Assembly (NCBI GenBank): GCA_028565715.1 | Contig: JAOXYC010180246.1 | Span: 1-12,852, forward strand | Direction of reading: 5' to 3' | Source of the DNA: Phoronis pallida | Lineage: Eukaryota; Phoronida; Phoronidae | DNA length: 12,852 nucleotides | Shown: positions 10,001 through 12,852 of the stretch, one piece after another | Layout: the number at the start of each line of letters is the position of its first letter | Position numbering within the stretch: position 1 is the stretch's first letter | Notes under the pieces: generated by a model | Database searches by the model: none | Told to the model about the DNA's origin: nothing | Seen by the model: only the letters and a program-made list of their open reading frames with translations | Made by a program: the position numbers and the translations under genes

Positions 10001-10143
10001 AGAAGTCTGAAGACGTCCTGAAAGAACTTGATGTAGACAAGGCCAAGTTTTATATAGATTTCATTGTTCTTTGTGGATTCTTTGTCTTTCTACGCCTTGC
10101 TTGTTACTTTGTACTCATGTGGAGGGTCAAGTATAAGAGATGA
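3935..10143 (+). CDS. ABCG1: ABCG1/ABCG4-like half ABC transporter, 3' ten exons (5' part missing)
   Basis: This is a spliced gene; the coordinates span first visible exon to stop and each exon is listed separately. Joined exons give 520 residues, against roughly 650-680 for vertebrate ABCG1/ABCG4, so about 150-200 N-terminal residues with Walker A and Q-loop lie upstream of the window. Visible order (numbered from the first visible residue): signature LSGGQ 21-25, Walker B IMFFDE 41-46, D-loop GLDS 50-53, H-loop His78, polar linker about 150-245, then six membrane segments from about 271 to 513. Family knowledge: ABCG1/4 dimerise and use ATP to export cholesterol and other sterols to lipoprotein acceptors from plasma or endosomal membranes. 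The NBD-before-TMD order and the strings [29 protein letters not shown] and SIVYWMT are typical of this subfamily. The C-terminal part (KELDV, DFIVL) looks nearer ABCG1 than ABCG4, but invertebrates may have one co-orthologue of both, so the symbol is provisional. Confidence 0.93.
4351..4424 (-). mobile_element. Possible hAT-like element terminus (remnant)
   Basis: In intron a-b, the minus strand reads CTAGGGGTGGGACGATACAC from 4424 and then, after a short spacer, a run of ATTCGATTCG-type repeats down to about 4358. A GGGGTGGGACGATAC end followed by tandem ATCGATTCG-like subterminal repeats resembles the ends of hAT-superfamily elements in animals. I saw no matching second end and no target duplication, so this would be a fragment. 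The identification rests on memory of such termini. Confidence 0.4.
4462..4585 (+). CDS. ABCG1: ABCG exon b: D-loop and H-loop
   Basis: This 124-nt exon completes the Ser codon split by the previous intron and continues with the D-loop GLDS (4463-4474). It then encodes [14 protein letters not shown], with the H-loop (switch) histidine at 4547-4549, followed by AKLFEMFDH. The acceptor is TTACAG ending at 4461 and the donor GTGAGT starts at 4586. The exon ends in phase 0. All catalytic positions expected in this part of an ABCG nucleotide-binding domain are intact, so the visible half of the ATPase site looks functional. Confidence 0.94.
4620..4745. repeat. Possible dispersed repeat in intron b-c
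   Basis: The stretch CTTGACCGAATTTCAATGAA followed by ACTTTGCACACATG resembles a dispersed, formerly coding-like repeat that I recall from marine invertebrate genomes. No ends or internal structure can be defined from this window, and no reading frame is supported. Confidence 0.2.
4965..5079 (+). CDS. ABCG1: ABCG exon c: end of the nucleotide-binding domain
   Basis: This 115-nt exon starts in phase 0 with [14 protein letters not shown] and ends with [10 protein letters not shown] plus one base. This matches the ABCG pattern 'LY.L..G..VY.G' followed by the conserved NPADF that closes the nucleotide-binding domain. The acceptor is TTTGCAG ending at 4964 and the donor is a consensus GTAAGT at 5080. 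The split codon (A + CA) reads Thr where vertebrate ABCG1 has Val. Confidence 0.93.
5356..5373. repeat. 18-bp perfect palindrome
   Basis: ATGGGCCCATGGGCCCAT is a perfect palindrome in intron c-d, about 45 bp before the exon d acceptor. It is also a double TGGGCCCA. The rest of this 340-bp intron shows no other structure I can support. Function is unknown; it could simply be part of an old repeat. Confidence 0.8.
5420..5727 (+). CDS. ABCG1: ABCG exon d: polar linker between ATPase and membrane domain
   Basis: The exon completes Thr and continues [16 protein letters not shown], the conserved end of the ABCG ATPase domain, then runs into about 80 residues rich in Ser, Thr, Asn, Asp and Gln with no recognisable fold. 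The ATG at 5422 is an internal Met, not a start. The acceptor TCTTGCAG ends at 5419. The chosen donor GAG|GTTAGT at 5728 is phase 0, which the next exon needs; its +3 T makes it less than ideal. Phase-compatible alternatives are GTAAAC at 5647 and GTGTCA at 5671, so the end is less sure than the start. Reading through would give a stop at 5779-5781. The linker is clearly longer than in human ABCG1. Confidence 0.85.
6147..6411. mobile_element. MITE-like element, 37-bp TIRs, TA target duplication (intron 4)
   Basis: The left TIR at 6147-6183 begins CCGTATAGCCCCGCAATTGA. The right TIR at 6375-6411 is its reverse complement with one mismatch (a C/T difference) in 37 bp. TA lies immediately outside both ends (6145-6146 and 6412-6413). 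The 265-bp body has no coding capacity but carries an internal direct repeat of about 24 bp, TAGGCCCATGYGCCTAYTWT (6211-6235 and 6308-6331). It is a non-autonomous element; a TA duplication suits Tc1/mariner-like transposition, but the transposase family cannot be read from the ends alone. The rest of intron 4 (5728-6948) shows nothing else. Confidence 0.88.
6949..7047 (+). CDS. ABCG1: ABCG exon e: connecting helix before TM1
   Basis: This 99-nt, phase 0/0 exon encodes the tail of the linker ([11 protein letters not shown]) and then [21 protein letters not shown]. The latter matches the ABCG pattern of an amphipathic connecting helix ('TQF..L..R.....RD') just before the first membrane span. 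The acceptor TTTCCAG ends at 6948 and the donor is consensus GTAAGT at 7048. The exon lies after the largest intron of the gene, which holds a transposable element. Confidence 0.92.
7213..7317. repeat. Inverted repeat, 18-bp arms, in intron 5
   Basis: AAAGATGCATAAGCCTTA (7213-7230) pairs with TAAGGCTCATGCATCTTT (7300-7317) with one mismatch around a 69-bp AT-rich centre. It could be a small degenerate inverted-repeat element or an intronic hairpin. I see no convincing target duplication. The remainder of intron 5 (7048-7423) is unremarkable. Confidence 0.6.
7424..7592 (+). CDS. ABCG1: ABCG exon f: TM1 and TM2
   Basis: This 169-nt exon encodes [21 protein letters not shown] (TM1, about residues 271-289), the short loop [11 protein letters not shown], and TM2 (about 300-320) ending in A-L-M-P-T-V-L-T plus one base. 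The pattern '[11 protein letters not shown]' followed by '[18 protein letters not shown]' is specific to ABCG1/ABCG4. The acceptor TTCGCAG ends at 7423 and the donor GTAAGT is at 7593. The last 75 nt and the donor are repeated twice more in the following intron. I chose 7592 because only this donor keeps frame with exon g; reading on reaches TGA at 7655-7657. Confidence 0.94.
7518..7747 (+). repeat. 83-bp-period tandem array of exon f end plus donor, nearly three copies
   Basis: Copy A (7518-7600) is the real exon end plus GTAAGTTC. Copy B (7601-7683) differs from A at two positions (C7543/A7626 and C7600/T7683). Copy C (7684 to about 7747) starts the same but lacks about eight bases, has several substitutions and has lost the donor. 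Copy B keeps a full donor, ATGTAAGT, at 7676. Because 83 is not a multiple of three, inclusion of copy B shifts frame and meets TGA at 7655-7657. The greater decay of copy C suggests either that it arose first or that A and B were homogenised (inference). Confidence 0.96.
7601..7747 (+). pseudogene. Two intronic copies of the TM2-coding exon end
   Basis: These are copies B and C of the exon f 3' end lying within intron 6, after the functional donor at 7593. They repeat the coding sequence for N-N-A-A-C-L-F-F through A-L-M-P-T-V-L-T, but are out of frame with the upstream copy and carry no acceptor of their own. They are best read as exon debris, with copy B offering a decoy donor at 7676. The rest of intron 6 (7748-8005) holds nothing recognisable. 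Confidence 0.85.
8006..8106 (+). CDS. ABCG1: ABCG exon g: TM2-TM3 loop
   Basis: This 101-nt exon completes the split Phe codon and encodes [18 protein letters not shown], then [15 protein letters not shown]. The '[16 protein letters not shown].AKTMAD' block is one of the most conserved parts of the ABCG membrane domain. The acceptor ATTTTACAG ends at 8005. The donor GTTTGT at 8107 is a GT site with a non-consensus T at +3. The exon ends in phase 0. Confidence 0.94.
8107..8468. other. Intron 7, no feature seen
   Basis: This 362-bp AT-rich intron lies between exons g and h. I saw no repeat pair, element end or RNA gene in it. Confidence 0.6.
8469..8624 (+). CDS. ABCG1: ABCG exon h: TM3 and TM4
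   Basis: This 156-nt, phase 0/0 exon encodes [15 protein letters not shown] (TM3), a short polar turn NQPNDFMR, and a second hydrophobic stretch ending [14 protein letters not shown] (TM4), then TSLQ. Both halves match ABCG1-type transporters closely. The acceptor TTTGCAG ends at 8468 and the donor is GTAACA at 8625. Confidence 0.94.
8665..9025. repeat. Possible older dispersed repeat split by the palindromic element
   Basis: Sequence left of the 8720 element (GGAGCATAGGGCTGTATGCT, then CTCCTGGTTTCTTTGGTGTG) and right of it (CAGCTCCCCATGAACAGGAC, then ACCAGTCCATGGCATGTTAC) resembles parts of a dispersed repeat that I recall from marine invertebrate genomes, including a phrase like 'GGACACCAGTCCATCGCAGG'. 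If so, the TTGGTAAT element inserted into it. This is recollection, not a search result. The rest of intron 8 to 9352 shows nothing else. Confidence 0.3.
8720..8927. mobile_element. TTGGTAAT-rich palindromic element, long copy (intron 8)
   Basis: The left end reads CCCTGACCCTAGGTTGGTAA; the right end is the inverted form, ATTACCAATCTAGGGTCAGG with one more G, differing by one base over about 21 bp. The interior is dominated by repeats of TTTGGTAATGA and its complement TAATTACC. The same termini enclose the shorter element at 11164-11234, so this is a family rather than a chance palindrome. No clear target duplication was seen. There is no coding capacity, and the mobilising enzyme is unknown. 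Confidence 0.75.
9353..9471 (+). CDS. ABCG1: ABCG exon i: TM5
   Basis: This 119-nt exon reads [20 protein letters not shown] (TM5, about residues 407-428), then [19 protein letters not shown] and two bases of Arg. '[14 protein letters not shown]' and 'P.YL.W.SY.SYVRY' are family hallmarks. The acceptor ACTACAG ends at 9352 and the donor is consensus GTGAGT at 9472. Confidence 0.94.
9472..9917. other. Intron 9, no feature seen
   Basis: This 446-bp AT-rich intron separates the TM5 exon from the last coding exon. No element ends, long repeats or RNA genes were recognised. Confidence 0.6.
9918..10143 (+). CDS. ABCG1: ABCG last coding exon: extracellular loop, TM6 and stop
   Basis: This final coding segment begins with the last base of the split Arg codon and reads [14 protein letters not shown], then a loop with two cysteines (N-C-G-D-E-H-C), then [12 protein letters not shown]6 (about 494-513, [13 protein letters not shown]) and a short basic tail ending K-Y-K-R before TGA at 10141-10143. 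The acceptor TTTCACAG ends at 9917. The loop cysteines sit where ABCG proteins form a disulfide in the last extracellular loop (family knowledge). The tail length matches vertebrate ABCG1, so the C-terminus is complete. Confidence 0.94.
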
Positions 10144-10637
10144 GACTTCCGTTTTTTTGATGTTGGTCAAATCCCCAGATGGAGTTTGTGACAGGCTCAA
10201 GGAAATTAAGAACTGATGACTTATATTTTGGGTCTTATATTGAATTAGTTACAAGGAAAGGCATGTGTTTTTAAAGTGCGGTAGTTTTATACATTGAAGG
10301 ACAGTGAGATCACCAATGCAACAAGTATGTGGAGATTAGAAGTTGCTATGGCCTTTCAAGAAACCCGCTGTTAGTTTAAAGTGAAAAACAGAACAAGTGT
10401 TTTTTCGAGCCACCACATTGACTACAAACAGAGAAGTCTTTCAAGTTGGACAATTATGAAAAGGTTTTTGATTTTGACTGTCAGGTGTCACAATGAAATT
10501 ATTTCATTTTATTTTGCTATGAATAAGTTGTTAGAGTATTATTAATATGGTACATTTCAATGAGGTGTCAAACAAGATCATCTGATTGAATACACTGAGT
10601 ACCTCAATAGACATATAGGCACAAAGTTAAGCCAATA

Positions 10638-10999
10638 GCAAACATCCGAATTAGCTTCACTCTAGCGAAAGGAGACGCGAATGAGTGTTCACTTTCAAAA
10701 AGTGTGGACAAATAGTCCAGGCGCCCTCTAGATTGTGTCATTGAAAGGAAAGGGAAGTTTTTCGGCGTTTTATTTGGCATCAAATTCTGTGAAATCCATG
10801 GGCCTCAATGTAACCCAACTAACGCTGTTGTACCAATGCCTACACCGGGAAGTTTAAGAACTTGGCGAAATATCCGTGGATGGAAGGAATATTATTCCAC
10901 TAGTTACCTACCACCGGAGTTTGTCCACATAAACAGACAACAAAGTGACCGCGCATTCGCGTCTCCTTTCGCTAGAGTGAAGCTAATTCGGATGTCTGC
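10638..10999. mobile_element. MITE-like element with 46-bp TIRs, one mismatch, downstream of the stop
   Basis: The left TIR 10638-10683 starts GCAAACATCCGAATTAGCTT. The right TIR 10954-10999 is its reverse complement with one mismatch in 46 bp. Weaker pairing continues inwards for about 30 bp (TCACTTT and TGTGGACAAA occur in both arms). TA flanks both ends (10636-10637 and 11000-11001). The 362-bp element has a unique middle with no recognised coding region; the open frame 10836-11036 runs through its right arm and is not supported. If transcribed in the 3' UTR, the arms would form a long hairpin. Confidence 0.88.
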
Positions 11000-11163
11000 T
11001 ATTAGTCATACAGGATATATTTCTGTTAATAGATGACTAGCTTTTATTAGACATTCGAACACTGAAGTTCACAACTGAATTTGATCTGTGATACCAGGAG
11101 TAAGATTTTTGAATGACCACCTTTTAACAAAAAATCGACAGTAGAAAGTTACACGATGGGGTG

Positions 11164-11234
11164 CCCCTGACCCTAAGTTGGTAATTACCAACAATTTGGT
11201 AATTACCAAATCATTACCAACCTAGGGTCAGGGG
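11164..11234. mobile_element. TTGGTAAT palindromic element, short copy
   Basis: This 71-bp element begins CCCCTGACCCTAAGTTGGTA and ends in the inverted form TACCAACCTAGGGTCAGGGG. Inside are two nested perfect palindromes: TTGGTAATTACCAA (11178-11191) and ATTTGGTAATTACCAAAT (11194-11211). Its termini match those of the 208-bp element at 8720-8927, so it is probably an internally deleted or minimal relative. No clear target-site duplication is visible; the flanks are GTG and TAC. Confidence 0.8.
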
Positions 11235-12651
11235 TACTATATTTATCGAATAGATGTCTTTTGATCAAATATTGTTTTAAAGATTATAAATTATAGACTG
11301 TTCAACACAAGGTTGTGAAAACCAGAACTCTTATTATGTGAATATCAATGAAAAGGATGTTTACGGTCATTCAAGAGACAGAATTTGTTTTTCTGCATTT
11401 AAAAAGGCAGGTTGAACTCAAAATTATTGACAATCTAAGATCTTAATGCTGTCACCTTTTTTAGTTTTTAGTCTACCTCTGAATCAAAGGATTCCTTCTT
11501 TATCTTAACTGAGCAGTTTACTGTGAGAATACTCTGAGCCGATATACTATAATGACAATAAGACATGTTTCCAGTGACTTGTAGAGTTTCCTGTGGGAAT
11601 GACAATATTGATACAGATATGAAACAACGCAATTCTAAAAAACACTATCATATGTATTGTGATTGGATGCAGAACCAATGTATACCAGTACAGGGGGTGG
11701 TTTTGCTGTTAGGTACCATGTCATTAATATTCATTTGATGAAATTTTCAAATCAAACCATGAGAGCAGAACTGATCATAAAATGGTTTGATTATAAAATT
11801 TCTCTAAATGCATTATGTGACATGGGGACCACATAACACTAGCGCCACATCTTGGTGTAAGAGTTGCCATTGTGGCTGGAAGCATTTAAGTTATTGCTGG
11901 AGACATGGATTTACAATGTATTTATAGGAAATTGTGTAAAATGGTTTGTATACAATACATGCTCTCGCATTGACTGTACAATGTTTCAAAGATGTAGTTT
12001 AGCATGACACTTATTTAATCTATACATATCATTCATTACTCATATTGTGAGTAAAGTGAAAGGAGATGAAAATGTGCGCGACAGTAAACGTTGTCTTTTC
12101 AAAAAGCAATTCTAAGCTGTCTGACACGATCAATTCCCAAAATGTTTTTAACCATATGTTTCGTAGGGGTTTAAATATGTTCATCCCATTTATTTGTGAT
12201 GGGATTTTTTAGAATTTTAAAAAATGCATTTATCCCAGAACCAAACTGTGCTCATTGCCATGCAGTGTTAACTACTAAAAAAATCTTGTTTTGTCAAAAT
12301 CATAATTGTTTGTGCAGGATTTTACAGAGGTTGCAATATTTTAGGAATCAGTGTTGTAGTTACACTTTCCCCTTGCCATAATTCTCAATGAAATTGTTAT
12401 CAGATAGTTTAATCATGATTCTACACTGTTCACAAATTATTGTTATTTTTGATTGTGAATATTGTGGTCAGACTACTAGACTTTACTGTAATGTCGCACA
12501 AACTACTGGCAATCTCCCATTTGTGTGAGAATGAGCATTCTCTGGCTCTAGTTAAGTAACCAGCCAAAAGGTGGTACCACATTACAGTACAGCAAACATA
12601 CCGAATTCTTTTCAATGCTGCTTTAATTGTGGTTACTGAATGTACCGTTCA

Positions 12652-12837
12652 TGTACATAACTAACTGCAACCTCTTGCAGGCTTAAACCATGTTTTGCAG
12701 GAAATGTAATTGGAGTTTTGTTACCACTTAAATTATCTAGTCGAGCATTGTCTGTAGACAAACAGATGTTAATGCCTCAAAATCATGTTTTTCTTGACAT
12801 AATATTCTGTCTTTTATGATAATATAAAATGTAAATA
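12652..12837 (+). promoter_or_regulatory. Two Pumilio-type motifs in the putative 3' UTR
   Basis: TGTACATA (12652-12659) and TGTAAATA (12830-12837) both fit the TGTANATA consensus bound by PUF-family RNA-binding proteins (established motif). They lie near the window end, beside the variant poly(A) signal TATAAA at 12823. Eight-base motifs are frequent by chance in AT-rich DNA, and whether this stretch is in the mRNA is unknown. Confidence 0.2.
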
Positions 12838-12852
12838 GTTCTGTTTTAGCAA

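Larger units (their letters stand above)
10144..12852 (+). other. 3' UTR and/or downstream flank of the ABCG gene
   Basis: This is AT-rich sequence after the stop, with no credible further coding exon. I did not see AATAAA or ATTAAA in it. A variant signal TATAAA is at 12823-12828 near the window edge, so the mRNA end is unresolved: the 3' UTR may be long or may end at a variant signal. Two inverted-repeat elements lie inside (10638-10999 and 11164-11234). Apart from these and two Pumilio-like motifs near the end, I saw nothing specific in 11235-12852. Confidence 0.5.

Noticed and set aside
10836-11036. 66-codon open frame downstream of the stop
   Set aside because: Its second half is simply the right terminal inverted repeat of the 10638-10999 element, and I recognise no domain in it.

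Overview
This is a eukaryotic, AT-rich genomic window from an animal. It carries the 3' part of one protein-coding gene on the + strand: an ABC transporter of the ABCG1/ABCG4 half-transporter type, split into ten recognisable exons between 3935 and 10143. Every intron is GT-AG and every exon joins in frame. The ten exons sum to 1563 nt, giving 520 residues plus a TGA stop. They hold the second half of the nucleotide-binding domain (signature LSGGQ, Walker B, D-loop, H-loop), a long polar linker and the whole six-helix membrane domain. The Walker A and Q-loop exons are not in the window; I searched 1-3934 for them and saw nothing. Introns of about 0.3-1.2 kb and abundant short inverted-repeat elements suggest an invertebrate metazoan, perhaps a marine lophotrochozoan or a non-vertebrate deuterostome. 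The sequence does not settle the phylum.

Layout: 1-3934 is non-coding, presumably intron or upstream sequence, with a ~140-bp tandem duplication at 2213-2498. 3935-10143 is the ABCG exon-intron array. 10144-12852 is 3' UTR and/or downstream flank. Non-autonomous DNA elements with clear terminal inverted repeats sit in intron 4 (6147-6411), in intron 8 (8720-8927) and at two places downstream of the stop (10638-10999 and 11164-11234). The 8720 and 11164 elements are relatives with the same termini.

The most unusual feature is a pair of recent local tandem duplications, each crossing an exon-intron junction of the transporter gene. One (3813-3997, period 93 bp) duplicates a splice acceptor plus the first 62-63 nt of the exon encoding the ABC signature. 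The other (7518-7747, period 83 bp, nearly three copies) duplicates the last ~75 nt of the TM1/TM2 exon plus its splice donor. In both cases the copy contiguous with the rest of the exon keeps the frame, and use of the extra splice site leads to an early stop. These are decoy splice sites that could generate non-productive transcripts, or they could be assembly artefacts; long reads or RNA-seq would decide.

I found no RNA gene, CRISPR array, second protein-coding gene or novel multi-gene system.
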